This document shows positions 14,400 to 22,679 of a stretch of 31,044 nt of DNA, piece by piece. A model generated the notes under the pieces. That model worked only from the letters and a program-made list of their open reading frames with translations, was not told the DNA's origin and made no database searches. Numbering within the stretch: the first letter of the stretch is position 1; the number at the start of each line of letters is the position of its first letter. The DNA is taken from contig JAZNZB010000007.1 in assembly GCA_045594705.1 (NCBI GenBank), positions 1 to 31,044 of the forward strand. Direction: 5' to 3'. This DNA is from SVQP01 sp045594705 (GTDB lineage: Bacteria > Bacillota > Clostridia > Oscillospirales > CAG-272). Made by a program: the position numbers and the translations under genes.

Positions 14400-16925
14400 T
14401 TACCAACCTTGTTCCGTTCTGTTGATGATGTCATCCTGCAGCGAGCGGGAAAGGGTGGTGAAGAGTGCGCTGTAGCCCGCCACGCGGACGACCAGCGTCT
14501 TGTAGTTTTCGGGATGTGCCTGAGCGTCCAGCAGCGTGTCCTTGGAGACGACGTTGTACTGAACGTGCATGCCCTTCTGATCAAAGAAGGTGCGCAGGTA
14601 GGCAACGAATTTTTCAAGTCCGCCCATGCCCGCAAGTGCGGAGGGATGGAACTTCTGGTTGAACAGCGTGCCGTTGGAGGCTGCTGCGTGGTTGAGGCGG
14701 GATACCGAGTTGGCAGTTGCAGTCGGGCCGAGCGTGTCTCTGCCGGACGCAGGGCCGACACCGTCCGCAATGGGGGTGTTGGACAGTCTGCCGTCGGGGG
14801 TTGCACCGGTCTGGTAGCCCAGCGGTACGTTTGCGGATACAGGATACAGACCTGCCTGGAAGATACCGCCACGGCAGTTGGTGAACTTGGGCAGGATATC
14901 GGTGTAGGTCTCGCCAACCTCGCGCGCAAAGGTGTCAACGTCCTCAAGGTCGTTTCCGTACTTGGGCAGGTTGGTGATCATTTCTCTGATCTGCTGATAT
15001 TTCTTCTTCTTATCCTCGGGGATAAAGGATGCGGTCAGGAAGCTCTGATAGATCTCGGAGATCTGAGCGTTGGATACGTTAACGCCTGCCAGCACCAGCT
15101 GCTTGACCGTTTCAACAGTCAGCTCCTCAGCCTTCTTGGGAATAAAGCCCTCACCGAAGTTGTTTTCAATGGCCTCCTTATAGTCAGCCATGGATACCTG
15201 CTTGGTGTCAAAGACCAGCGTCTTGACAGCCAGCAGACCGTCGGTGTTATTGGCAATACCAAAGCCCTGAGGACCGGTGAAGTTGAATCTTGCGCCGCCC
15301 TCCTGATTGGATTTGCCGCGTGCCATACAGTCGTCGATCAGGGATGCCTGGAAGGGCAGGGGGCAACGAACGCTGTGCGCGTAGTCTACTGCGTTGTCAG
15401 CCTGTACCATCATCTTGACAAAGAATTCCTGCTGAGTCTTGTAAGCCTCGAAGAAGTCCTCAAAGCGGCTCATCTTGCATACGTCACCCGTCTTGGGGCC
15501 GATCTGCTCGCCCTTGTCCATACCGTTCGAGAACACCATTTCCATAGGACGGCACATGTTGAAGAACGCAGCATCGTGCCAACCGTCGGTATAGTGGGGA
15601 ACGCAGGGCTCAACGCAGCCGATGATGCAGTAGCGGCGGGCATCCTTGAGAGAAATGCCGCGATCCATCATAGCGGGGATGATGACCTCGTCATTATAGA
15701 AGGCAGGCACGCCCATACCCTCGCGGGTAACGGCTGCAGCCTTGATCAGAAGATCGTGGGGGGATTTGTTCCATACGCGGATGGAAAGCGAAGGCTGGGG
15801 CAGACGCACGTGGCACTGTGCCTCCATGCACATAAAGGACAGCTCGTTGGTGATGTCATAGCCGTTCTCGTCCTGACCGCCGACGATCAGGTTCTGGAAC
15901 ATGCCGTAGCCTGCAAAGCCCTCAGCGGACGCTGCATCACGCACCTTGTTGAGGTCGTTGAACTTGACCCAGATGCAGTCCAGCAGCTCCTGTGCGGATT
16001 CAAGGGTCTCGATACCGCGGTCGATATCGTGCTTGAACCAAGGATACATATATCTGTCAAAGGTGCCGGGAGAGATCGAGTGGCCGCTGGATTCCAGCTG
16101 CAGGATCTGCTGCACGAACCAGAATGACTGGCAAGCCTCGTAAAAGCTTCTTGCGGGCTTACCGGGAACCTGCGAGCAAGCCTCGGCAATGCGCAAAAGC
16201 TCCTGCTTGCGTGTGCCGGTGGTCTCGGCAGCCATGTTATAAGCAAGCTCTGCATATCTGTGACCGTATGCGGTGACAGCCTGTGCGCTCTCAATGACAG
16301 CCTCAAGGAAGTGCTTGCGGGACAGGTAATCACCTTGACCCATATCCAGCTTTGCCATTTCCTGCTCAGCCTGGCCGATCACGCCCTCCATACCGAGGGT
16401 GATGACCTTTTCATAGTCTACACAAACGTGGCCGATGCCGTTGTAGAAATAGTTACCGACCGTGAAAACGCCGTGGTTGAGGAAAATATCCAGGCAGTCG
16501 GGGTCCATGTTGGCGGCAGCCAGGTCGCTGACCGTCTTGCCGTACCAGTAAGGATGTACCTTTTCCAATCTTGCTACGGTCTCGGGCGAGATGTAGAAGG
16601 GGTCTGCCTCACGGGTTGCAACAGTCTCGTACTCGGGGCGCAGCCATTCGAAGGAATATTCGGGATAGGTCTGGCATCCGCGGGGGGAGACCGAGTTTGC
16701 ACCGACGATCAGCTCGTCGGGACGGATGACGATCGGGATATTTTCAAGAATGTGACGCAGAGCGGCACTTCTTCTCTTGATAATGGGGAGATTTTCGGTT
16801 TTCTGATAGCTCTCTGTCACCAGCTCTGCGCGGTAAGGCTCGATCTCGGGGAGCTTTGCATACAGATGCTCGACAAGGCGGGGGATACGGTCGCTTTTGG
16901 CGATCTGAAATTTGATTTCTGCCAT
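14400..16925 (-). CDS. Glycyl radical enzyme, B12-independent 1,2-propanediol dehydratase type
   Basis: The 841-residue protein has the full PFL-like fold length. The glycyl radical loop RVAGYSALF places the radical on Gly817, 25 residues from the C-terminus. The active-site cysteine is Cys437 in IIGCVEPCVPHY, with the C-x-E pair (Glu439) typical of the diol dehydratase/choline lyase branch; GCVEP favours glycerol or propanediol dehydratase over choline trimethylamine-lyase. It would dehydrate (S)-1,2-propanediol to propionaldehyde by radical chemistry without cobalamin. No N-terminal encapsulation helix is obvious: the sequence enters the catalytic fold almost at once. The ribosome site is weak (AAAGAGACGACG). 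The class II aldolase in the same operon supports a fucose/rhamnose-derived propanediol substrate. Confidence 0.92.
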   Translation of the reverse strand: MAEIKFQIAKSDRIPRLVEHLYAKLPEIEPYRAELVTESYQKTENLPIIKRRSAALRHILENIPIVIRPDELIVGANSVSPRGCQTYPEYSFEWLRPEYETVATREADPFYISPETVARLEKVHPYWYGKTVSDLAAANMDPDCLDIFLNHGVFTVGNYFYNGIGHVCVDYEKVITLGMEGVIGQAEQEMAKLDMGQGDYLSRKHFLEAVIESAQAVTAYGHRYAELAYNMAAETTGTRKQELLRIAEACSQVPGKPARSFYEACQSFWFVQQILQLESSGHSISPGTFDRYMYPWFKHDIDRGIETLESAQELLDCIWVKFNDLNKVRDAASAEGFAGYGMFQNLIVGGQDENGYDITNELSFMCMEAQCHVRLPQPSLSIRVWNKSPHDLLIKAAAVTREGMGVPAFYNDEVIIPAMMDRGISLKDARRYCIIGCVEPCVPHYTDGWHDAAFFNMCRPMEMVFSNGMDKGEQIGPKTGDVCKMSRFEDFFEAYKTQQEFFVKMMVQADNAVDYAHSVRCPLPFQASLIDDCMARGKSNQEGGARFNFTGPQGFGIANNTDGLLAVKTLVFDTKQVSMADYKEAIENNFGEGFIPKKAEELTVETVKQLVLAGVNVSNAQISEIYQSFLTASFIPEDKKKKYQQIREMITNLPKYGNDLEDVDTFAREVGETYTDILPKFTNCRGGIFQAGLYPVSANVPLGYQTGATPDGRLSNTPIADGVGPASGRDTLGPTATANSVSRLNHAAASNGTLFNQKFHPSALAGMGGLEKFVAYLRTFFDQKGMHVQYNVVSKDTLLDAQAHPENYKTLVVRVAGYSALFTTLSRSLQDDIINRTEQGW

Positions 16926-16943
16926 AATACGTCGTCTCTTTCT

Positions 16944-17489
16944 TTAGATTTGGTCCCAAAGCTCCTTGTGGGGAGCGGCAATTACGGTGGAGTAAGCAAA
17001 CATGCTCTGATCCTTGGCATGTCTTGCGCCGGCCTCGACGGCAGCGGTCACATCACCAACGTCGCCCACGATCAGTACGATGCCCTTACCGCCCATACCG
17101 CGGGAGGTACGCAGCTCGTAGATCTCGACCTTGGCGGTCTTGACAGCGATATCGGCTGCCTTGATGGCACTTGCGGCAGAGAAGGTCTCAATGACGCCAA
17201 GGCTGCCCGTCTTGGGAGCGGCCTGTGTGCCGAACATAGCTGCAACCACGGCGGGATCGATGCGCCCCATGATACTGGAGTCGATCAGCTTCTGATCAAA
17301 TCTGCCCTTGACATGCTCGATCGCAGCAGTCACGTCCGCAATCGCACCCGTGAGAATGATCTCAAATTTACCGGGGCAGGCTGCGTGTGCAGAGATCAGC
17401 TGGACGCCTGCGCTCTTGAGCGCGGCATCGGTTGCTTCAACACCCTGTGCAATGCTTTTCAGTTCAATAATTCCGATTGCTTGATACAT
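16944..17489 (-). CDS. pduT: Tandem-domain BMC shell protein, PduT type (BMC-T)
   Basis: The 181 residues form two BMC domains in tandem: residues 3-85 (AIGIIELKSIAQGVEATDAA) and 95-175 (SLGVIETFSAASAIKAADIA). Such proteins assemble as pseudohexameric trimers. Cys38 in AHAACPGKFE is at the position of the PduT cysteine that, three per trimer, binds a [4Fe-4S] cluster in the central pore. It is encoded 23 bases after the PduS-type gene, its known interaction partner, so it likely passes electrons across the shell rather than small molecules. Its own ribosome site is weak, which may keep its level low. Confidence 0.93.
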   Translation of the reverse strand: MYQAIGIIELKSIAQGVEATDAALKSAGVQLISAHAACPGKFEIILTGAIADVTAAIEHVKGRFDQKLIDSSIMGRIDPAVVAAMFGTQAAPKTGSLGVIETFSAASAIKAADIAVKTAKVEIYELRTSRGMGGKGIVLIVGDVGDVTAAVEAGARHAKDQSMFAYSTVIAAPHKELWDQI

Positions 17490-17512
17490 ATCTATACCTA
17501 CTTATTATAAAT

Positions 17513-18841
17513 TCATGCTTCAATGATGATCCGATTCTCGTCCACAAAGGTGACCGAGCCTGAGATCGATGCGTACTGGGGAACCGAAAGACCGGGGCCT
17601 GCGGTTGCGATCATCTGGCCGACCTCCACCTTGTCGCCGACTGCGACGCAGGGAACTGAGGGCACGCCGATGTGTTGCTTCATGCGGATCTCTACCTTGT
17701 CGGCAGTCAGATTCTGAGGAATATAGGTGGGATGCTTGTCAAACTTAGCAACACCCAGCACCTCTTTCCACTTCTGGGAAACCAGCATGCAGCTGTCGCG
17801 GTTGTCCTCGGGAATAAACTCCTGGCCGGGAGCAGCGACGTATTTCATGCCTTTTTCGGCAAGAATATTCTTGTATTCCTTGATGACCATCATGGGCGAG
17901 ATACCCTGGCAGCAGGAGAAGGTGCCGCAGATATCGCAGCTGCAGCAAAGGCTTGCAGTACGGATCAGCTCGGGATCCTCCTGTGCGGGATAAAGCCCTG
18001 CACGGATCAGCTTATGCGGCTCGAGCGGGTAGCCCAGCAGGTGTCTGGGGCAGAGATCTGTGCAGCGAGTGCAGGAGCAGCAGGTGGAAGCGGCTAAGCG
18101 CAGATTCTGCTCAAGCGTGCGCTGCTTTTGCACGACAGCGGGAATATTATCCGGTACGATGATCAAGGCCTTGGTGGTCTTGACCACAACGTCGGATGCG
18201 GGGTTTTTGATGATACCCATGGAAGGGCCGCCGTCAAACATGACGTAATTCTTGGGAACGGTGACGTTAATCGCCTTGAGCACGTCCGAGATGCGCATAC
18301 CGACCGGTACCTTGACCGTGTACGCCTCGGGAATGTCACCGCCGATGGTCAGCCACTTGGTGATGACCGGCATATTTTCATGAACCGCATTGCGGATATT
18401 GAAAACGGTTTCGCAGTTATATACGATCACGCCCTGCGTAATGGGCAAGTTACCCGGCTTGATCAGTCTGCCGGTGACCTGGTAGATCAGATTGATCTCG
18501 TCACCCATGGGGTAAATATTGGGAACGGTCTTGACGCAGATGCCGGGGGCAAGCTCCTGACTGTCGGTAAGCCCCAGGGTCATGGCGCGGTATTCCTTGA
18601 TGGCAAGCACCGCGCGGCTGATGTTGGTGTGCTCCATGACCAACTGTGCGCCCTGAACCACCTCTGGCAGCTTTTCGCGTACCAGCTCGTAGTCGGTGTA
18701 CATCAAGGGCTCACACTCAATGCAGTTGATGACCAACAGGTCAGCACCCTCGGTCAGCTTGGCGTAAGAGGGAAAACCCGCACCGCCTGCACCGACAACG
18801 CCGTTCTTTTGCAGTATGGATTTTAATTTTAATTCGGGCAT
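17513..18841 (-). CDS. pduS: PduS-type flavin/iron-sulfur NADH oxidoreductase (RnfC-like)
   Basis: The 442-residue protein starts with an NADH/FMN site (VVGAGGAGFPSYAKL) typical of the RnfC/Nqo1-like fold. Two ferredoxin-type cysteine clusters follow, CCSCTRCTDLCP near residue 260 and CCSCDICGTFSC near residue 300, and a C-terminal SLBB/barrel-sandwich region ends the protein. PduS in the vitamin-B12-dependent system was described as a cobalamin reductase. This operon has a B12-independent dehydratase and no cobalamin gene, so a cobalamin role is implausible. A redox role, oxidising internal NADH and passing electrons to PduT, fits better. It is preceded by AAGGAAC. Family assignment is firm. 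Confidence 0.92.
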   Translation of the reverse strand: MPELKLKSILQKNGVVGAGGAGFPSYAKLTEGADLLVINCIECEPLMYTDYELVREKLPEVVQGAQLVMEHTNISRAVLAIKEYRAMTLGLTDSQELAPGICVKTVPNIYPMGDEINLIYQVTGRLIKPGNLPITQGVIVYNCETVFNIRNAVHENMPVITKWLTIGGDIPEAYTVKVPVGMRISDVLKAINVTVPKNYVMFDGGPSMGIIKNPASDVVVKTTKALIIVPDNIPAVVQKQRTLEQNLRLAASTCCSCTRCTDLCPRHLLGYPLEPHKLIRAGLYPAQEDPELIRTASLCCSCDICGTFSCCQGISPMMVIKEYKNILAEKGMKYVAAPGQEFIPEDNRDSCMLVSQKWKEVLGVAKFDKHPTYIPQNLTADKVEIRMKQHIGVPSVPCVAVGDKVEVGQMIATAGPGLSVPQYASISGSVTFVDENRIIIEA

Positions 18842-18891
18842 AATGTTAGTTCCTTCAATGAGATTGGGTTATGCCGAAGATTTCGGCAAAC

Positions 18892-19155
18892 TTAGTCGGT
18901 GGGCTTATCAATGACGCCTACGATCACAGCGTCCACGGGTGCATACTCGCTGCCTGCGGCAACACGTGCGCTGCTGCCTGTGACAACCAGCACCTCCTCG
19001 CCAATGCCTGCGCTGATGGTCTTGTCCACCGCTACCATGAATTTATCGGTCAGCGTTTCCTTCTCGATGATCTGCACCTCCAAAAACTTAAAGCCGCGCA
19101 GAGAATCAAATTTGTTAGTGGAAACGATGGTTCCAACTACTTTACCTTTTAACAT
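18892..19155 (-). CDS. eutN: BMC vertex protein, EutN/CcmL family (BMC-P)
   Basis: The 87-residue protein matches the pentameric vertex family: MLKGKVVGTIVSTNKFDSLRG opening strand, ISAGIGEEVLVVTGSSAR central motif, and VDAVIVGVID closing strand. Pentamers of this protein cap the twelve corners of the shell. It lies 23 bases after pduL and 50 bases before pduS, with GGAGG about 12 bases upstream of the start. Confidence 0.95.
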   Translation of the reverse strand: MLKGKVVGTIVSTNKFDSLRGFKFLEVQIIEKETLTDKFMVAVDKTISAGIGEEVLVVTGSSARVAAGSEYAPVDAVIVGVIDKPTD

Positions 19156-19178
19156 AGTATGTATTATCCTCCGGAAAA

Positions 19179-19829
19179 TCAGTTCTTGACCACGGTTACC
19201 TTGTAGCCGTTCTTGTAGCCGACTGCGTTTGCATCGTCGGTATCCACGTGCATCTCCAGTGCGAAGTCATCGCGAACGCGCACCTGAACGCCATACCATC
19301 TGGTTTTTCTGGTGCCTTGGAGTGCATCAACGTCGATGTAATCGCCGTCCTTGACGCCGTACTTGATAGCGTCGCTGGTGTGCATATGAATGTGACGGTT
19401 AGCAATGATGCAGCCTTCCTTGAGCTCAACGATGCCCTTGGGGCCAACGATGGTTACGGGAGCAGAGCCCGCAATGTCACCCGACTCACGTACGGGGGGC
19501 TTTACCTTGAGCACGAAGGAATCGGTCAGAGAGATCTCAACCTGGGAAGCCTTGCGCACGGGACCCAGCACGCGCACGTTCTCGATAGGACGCATGGAGG
19601 GACCGATCAGAGTCAGGGTCTCCTTGCAAGCATACTGGCCGGGCTGGGAGAGATCCTTGATGGGGGTCAGCTCGTAGCCTTTGCCGAACAGGGTCTCAAG
19701 ATCCTGTGTCGAGAGGTGGATGTGTCTGTTGGAGATGCCTACGGGAATGCCGTCGTCTGCTTTGCCTGCATCCATTTCAGCGATCACTTTTTTGACGATT
19801 GCAGCGATGTCGCCTGTGTTCATTGCCAT
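19179..19829 (-). CDS. pduL: Phosphate propanoyltransferase PduL
   Basis: The 216-residue protein has the two PduL beta-barrel halves with the paired metal-binding motifs PVGISNRHIHLS (near residue 30) and CIIANRHIHMHTSDA (near residue 140). PduL converts propionyl-CoA and phosphate to propionyl-phosphate plus CoA, recycling CoA inside the organelle. The N-terminus (NTGDIAAIVKKVIAEM) is an amphipathic helix followed by a short linker, the signature of an encapsulation peptide. The product would feed the acetate kinase-type enzyme at the head of the operon. The first of two close methionines is preferred because of GAGGAAC upstream. Confidence 0.95.
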   Translation of the reverse strand: MAMNTGDIAAIVKKVIAEMDAGKADDGIPVGISNRHIHLSTQDLETLFGKGYELTPIKDLSQPGQYACKETLTLIGPSMRPIENVRVLGPVRKASQVEISLTDSFVLKVKPPVRESGDIAGSAPVTIVGPKGIVELKEGCIIANRHIHMHTSDAIKYGVKDGDYIDVDALQGTRKTRWYGVQVRVRDDFALEMHVDTDDANAVGYKNGYKVTVVKN

Positions 19830-19943
19830 AACTGTTCCTCTTTCTTATACTTGAAATTCCGCCCGGGGGCGGTCACATATTTACACATATCGGTGCACTT
19901 GCGGAAAAGGGAAATGCACTCATATGCGAAAATATATCAGGGG

Positions 19944-19975
19944 TCTCGGAAGGGCGAAAAATCGCCCTTCCGAGG
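19944..19975. terminator. Strong hairpin between shell genes and pduL
   Basis: TCGGAAGGGCGA (19946-19957) pairs perfectly with TCGCCCTTCCGA (19962-19973) around AAAA. No T-run follows directly on the minus strand. It lies in a 181-base gap without a gene after the last BMC-H gene, and probably protects or partly terminates the abundant shell-protein message. Confidence 0.55.
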
Positions 19976-20010
19976 ACTCTGCCAAAATTCAGCTAATTCT
20001 TATTCTGAAA

Positions 20011-20283
20011 TTAGCCGATCTTGGGCAGCAGCTTTTCAACGTCAGCGTGGGGTCTGGGGATCACGTGGGTTGCAACAACCTCGCCAAGACGGCAAGCAGC
20101 TGCACCGCCTGCTTCAACAGCAGCCTTAACAGCACCAACGTCGCCACGAACCATAACGCTTACCAAACCGGAACCGATCTTCTCAGAGCCGATCAGAACA
20201 ACGTTTGCAGCCTTTACCATTGCATCAGCTGCCTCGATAGCAGCAACAAGACCTCTGGTTTCTACCATACCAAGAGCTTCCAT
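20011..20283 (-). CDS. BMC-H shell protein, PduA/PduJ type
   Basis: This is a 90-residue single BMC domain: ALGMVETRGLVAAIEAADAM, pore loop EKIGSGLV, VMVRGDVGAVKAAVEAGG, and RLGEVVATHVIPRPH near the end. The KIGSG pore is the PduA form, which admits small polar substrates such as propanediol. It differs at only about six aligned positions from the protein encoded at 20667-20942, so the pair mirrors the PduA/PduJ pair. AGGAGG sits seven bases before the start, predicting high expression, as expected for a major facet protein. Confidence 0.96.
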   Translation of the reverse strand: MEALGMVETRGLVAAIEAADAMVKAANVVLIGSEKIGSGLVSVMVRGDVGAVKAAVEAGGAAACRLGEVVATHVIPRPHADVEKLLPKIG

Positions 20284-20353
20284 TTTAAAATCCTCCTAAA
20301 ATGTAAATATAATTTTTTAATTTTTTTGAATTTGTGTGTGCCGATCCTGCGTC

Positions 20354-20632
20354 TTACAGGGAATCGGTTTTCAAGAACTTCATGATGTCGGGATGCGGGC
20401 GGGCAATGACCTCACAGAGCTTGACGTTTCCAACCTCTGCTGCAGCCTTGGCACCGGCCTCCGCTGCCGCAGTGACAGCGGATACCGAGCCTTCCACTAC
20501 AACCGTGACAAGTCTGCCACCCAGGCGTTTCTCGACATGAATCAGTTTTACGTTGGCAGCCTTGACCATTGCGTCAAGACCTACGATGGCAGTGACCATC
20601 GCCTGTACCTCGAGCAACGCGATTGCTTCCAT
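20354..20632 (-). CDS. BMC-H shell protein with GGRL pore variant
   Basis: This 92-residue single BMC domain (LLEVQAMVTAIVGLDAMVKA, VVVEGSVSAVTAAAEAGAKA) ends in IARPHPDIMKFLKTDSL. The pore loop reads EKRLGGRLV instead of KIGSGLV, so the central pore should be different in charge and size from its two neighbours. It sits between the two near-identical PduA-like genes, so the flanking genes are not simply an adjacent duplication. It is a facet component, possibly for a different metabolite. Confidence 0.95.
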   Translation of the reverse strand: MEAIALLEVQAMVTAIVGLDAMVKAANVKLIHVEKRLGGRLVTVVVEGSVSAVTAAAEAGAKAAAEVGNVKLCEVIARPHPDIMKFLKTDSL

Positions 20633-20666
20633 AATTTAAATACCTTTTAGCGTTCGGGGTTTGAAA

Positions 20667-20942
20667 TTAGCCCAGCTTGGGGAGAAGCAGCTCAACATCG
20701 TCGTGAGGAGCGGGGATTACATGAGTAGCAACAACTTCGCCAAGACGGCAAGCAGCAGCACCGCCTGCTTCAACAGCAGACTTAACAGCGCCGACGTCGC
20801 CACGAACCATGACGCTTACCAAACCGGAACCGATCTTCTCGGAGCCGATCAGGGTAACGTTAGCAGCCTTAACCATTGCATCAGCTGCTTCGATAGCAGC
20901 TACGAGACCTCTGGTCTCAACCATACCAAGTGCGAGTTTCAT
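20667..20942 (-). CDS. BMC-H shell protein, PduA/PduJ type (near-duplicate)
   Basis: This is a 91-residue single BMC domain with the same KIGSG pore loop and RGDVGAVKSAVEAGG core as the protein at 20011-20283, about 93 per cent identical over the aligned part. Changes cluster at the C-terminal end (PAPHDDVELLLPKLG against PRPHADVEKLLPKIG). The two genes are also close in DNA sequence, so they come from a recent duplication or are kept alike by gene conversion. AAGGAG precedes the start. Major facet protein. Confidence 0.96.
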   Translation of the reverse strand: MKLALGMVETRGLVAAIEAADAMVKAANVTLIGSEKIGSGLVSVMVRGDVGAVKSAVEAGGAAACRLGEVVATHVIPAPHDDVELLLPKLG

Positions 20943-20963
20943 AATTTGTTATCTCCTTTTAAA

Positions 20964-21371
20964 TTATTTACTTTTTTTCGAGGAAGTCTTCTTAGGAGCA
21001 GCCGGCTTTTCCTCAGCGGCCGGTGCTTCTTTTGTATTTGCGGTTTTGGGGTAACGGAGCTTATCTCGACCCGTTGCGGTCAGGTGAGCGAACCACTCAA
21101 CCGAGGGATCAAGTCCTGCGATGATCTTGGATGTAATATACAGGTTTCTCTTCTTGGCCTCGTCCACGCCTCTGTCGTGAGCTGCCTGGACGGCAGAAGG
21201 ATCACCCATGAACTTGACTACCATAACCAGCGGCACCTCGCATTTGTCTGCGTTGGCGGGCTTGTTACGGTCGATAGCCACTACCTTGACGTCGGACGTT
21301 TTTGCCACGACGTCGGCAACGATGATGGATGTCGTAAAGCCGTATACCTCGATCATTCCGAGAGCTGCCAT
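20964..21371 (-). CDS. BMC-domain shell protein with lysine-rich C-terminal tail
   Basis: The first ~95 of 135 residues form a BMC-H domain (ALGMIEVYGFTTSIIVADVV, KFMGDPSAVQAAHDRGVDEA). The pore region is longer and unlike the PduA form, RNKPANADKCEVPL, with one cysteine. Residues about 105-135 are a disordered-looking tail of A, P, E and K ending KKTSSKKSK. Tails on BMC-H proteins are known (PduK, EutK, CutF-like) but usually carry a folded or iron-sulfur motif; this one has neither. Its composition resembles that of the small ParA-linked protein at 11466-11813. It is the first shell gene of the operon, 15 bases after the alcohol dehydrogenase stop. Confidence 0.9.
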   Translation of the reverse strand: MAALGMIEVYGFTTSIIVADVVAKTSDVKVVAIDRNKPANADKCEVPLVMVVKFMGDPSAVQAAHDRGVDEAKKRNLYITSKIIAGLDPSVEWFAHLTATGRDKLRYPKTANTKEAPAAEEKPAAPKKTSSKKSK

Positions 21372-21386
21372 ATCGTCAACTCCTTA

Positions 21387-22652
21387 TCAGTCTGCAATGT
21401 AGCAGATCTTGATACCCTTCTGAGCCACGTTGGTCTCCATAGCCTCGTTCATCTTATCGAGCGGGAAGGAGTGCGTGATCAGATCTTCGATCGGAATGTT
21501 CATTTCCTTGCACTGGTGCAGGAATGCCATGGTCGTGGGGTAATCCTCGGCGCTGTAGTCCCAGGAGCCTACGATGTTGATTTCCTTGTTGCACATTGCA
21601 AAGTGGGGGTTGATGGAGTATTCGCCGTTGTTGACGAAGAAGCCCATCTCGCACATGCCGCCGCCGCGACGGATGTAGCTGAAGATATCAGCAGCCGCTA
21701 CGGGAGCACCGGTGCACTGGAATGCAAAGTCAACGCCGACGTCATTGGCAACTGCCTTGACCTTGGCAACTCTCTTTTCCAGGGTGTCTTCATCGGGTCT
21801 GCGGAAGCAAACGGTGGTCTTTGCACCCAGCTTCTGAGCAAACTTCAGACGGTCCTCGTTGCCGTCCACAGCGATGATGTGGTTGACGCCTGCAGCGCGG
21901 AGCACGCAGATCATCATCAGACCTACGGGGCCGCAGCCCTGCAGAAGAACCTTAGAGCCGAACTTGATAAGGCCGGTAGACTGTGCACGCTCCAGAGCGT
22001 GTACGCAAACGCAAGCCAGCTCAAGCAGCATTCTCTGGTTGAGGTTGAGGTCGTTGACCTGGAAGTAGGTCACGCCTCTGCCGCCCTTGATTACCATGTA
22101 ATCAGCGAACCAACCGTTGAGGTGGTCGTCGGGCTTGTCACCGATCAGACCGAATACGCCCTGCTTGTCGCAGAGGTTGGTTCTGCCGGGAACCATACGG
22201 CACGCGTAGCATTCGCCGCAGCTGATAACCGAGGTGACGATCTTGTCGCCAACGCCGATCGGCTTGCCTGCGGTATCGAACTTGACGTTCTTACCAACGG
22301 CTACGACTTCGCCGGTGCCTTCGTGGCCAAGCGTTACGGGGATCAGACCGAAGGGGTCGGACTTCCACTCGTGAACGTCGGTGCCACAGATACCCGCACC
22401 CTCTACCTTAACGAGGATGTCGTCGTCACCCAGCTCGGGGACGGGGTATTCCTTGACTTCAATTTTCTTTTCGCCTGTCAGCAGGGCTACGTGAGCGGTC
22501 TTGGGAAGTGCGCCGTGATGGCCATGGCCATGGCCACCGCATTTGCAGTTGCCGTTGCCGCCACACTTGCACTCGTGCTTCTGACCGCCGTTGTTCATGC
22601 CCTCAAGGACCTGACGGACGATGCTTTCAATCTGAGAAGCAGAATAGTCCAT
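21387..22652 (-). CDS. Zinc-dependent alcohol dehydrogenase with encapsulation helix and Cys/His-rich linker
   Basis: The 421-residue protein has a standard medium-chain alcohol dehydrogenase core from about residue 52: catalytic zinc CGTDVHEW and GHEGTGEV, structural zinc CGECYACRMVPGRTNLC, and an NAD site in LLQGCGPVGLMM. It would reduce propionaldehyde to propanol and regenerate NAD+ in the lumen; many other BMCs use an iron-type enzyme (PduQ) instead. It may also reduce lactaldehyde to propanediol. Residues 1-19 (MDYSASQIESIVRQVLEGM) form an amphipathic helix like other encapsulation peptides. The linker at 24-47 has two CxC motifs (Cys28, 30, 36, 38) and a GHGHGHHG tract, which suggests metal binding. 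Confidence 0.93.
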   Translation of the reverse strand: MDYSASQIESIVRQVLEGMNNGGQKHECKCGGNGNCKCGGHGHGHHGALPKTAHVALLTGEKKIEVKEYPVPELGDDDILVKVEGAGICGTDVHEWKSDPFGLIPVTLGHEGTGEVVAVGKNVKFDTAGKPIGVGDKIVTSVISCGECYACRMVPGRTNLCDKQGVFGLIGDKPDDHLNGWFADYMVIKGGRGVTYFQVNDLNLNQRMLLELACVCVHALERAQSTGLIKFGSKVLLQGCGPVGLMMICVLRAAGVNHIIAVDGNEDRLKFAQKLGAKTTVCFRRPDEDTLEKRVAKVKAVANDVGVDFAFQCTGAPVAAADIFSYIRRGGGMCEMGFFVNNGEYSINPHFAMCNKEINIVGSWDYSAEDYPTTMAFLHQCKEMNIPIEDLITHSFPLDKMNEAMETNVAQKGIKICYIAD

Positions 22653-22679
22653 GTAGTTTCTTTCCTTTCTGCGTATTTG

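Noticed and set aside
14409..16127. 572-codon open frame on the plus strand
   Set aside because: It is antisense to the glycyl radical enzyme, which has its catalytic and radical motifs on the minus strand.
14400..16925. Choline trimethylamine-lyase (CutC)
   Set aside because: The motif around the active cysteine is GCVEP rather than the CutC form, and the operon has an aldolase and propanediol-type partners.
16944..18841. PduS/PduT considered as evidence for a B12-dependent propanediol operon
   Set aside because: No large/medium/small diol dehydratase, reactivase or cobalamin genes are present; the dehydratase is a glycyl radical enzyme.
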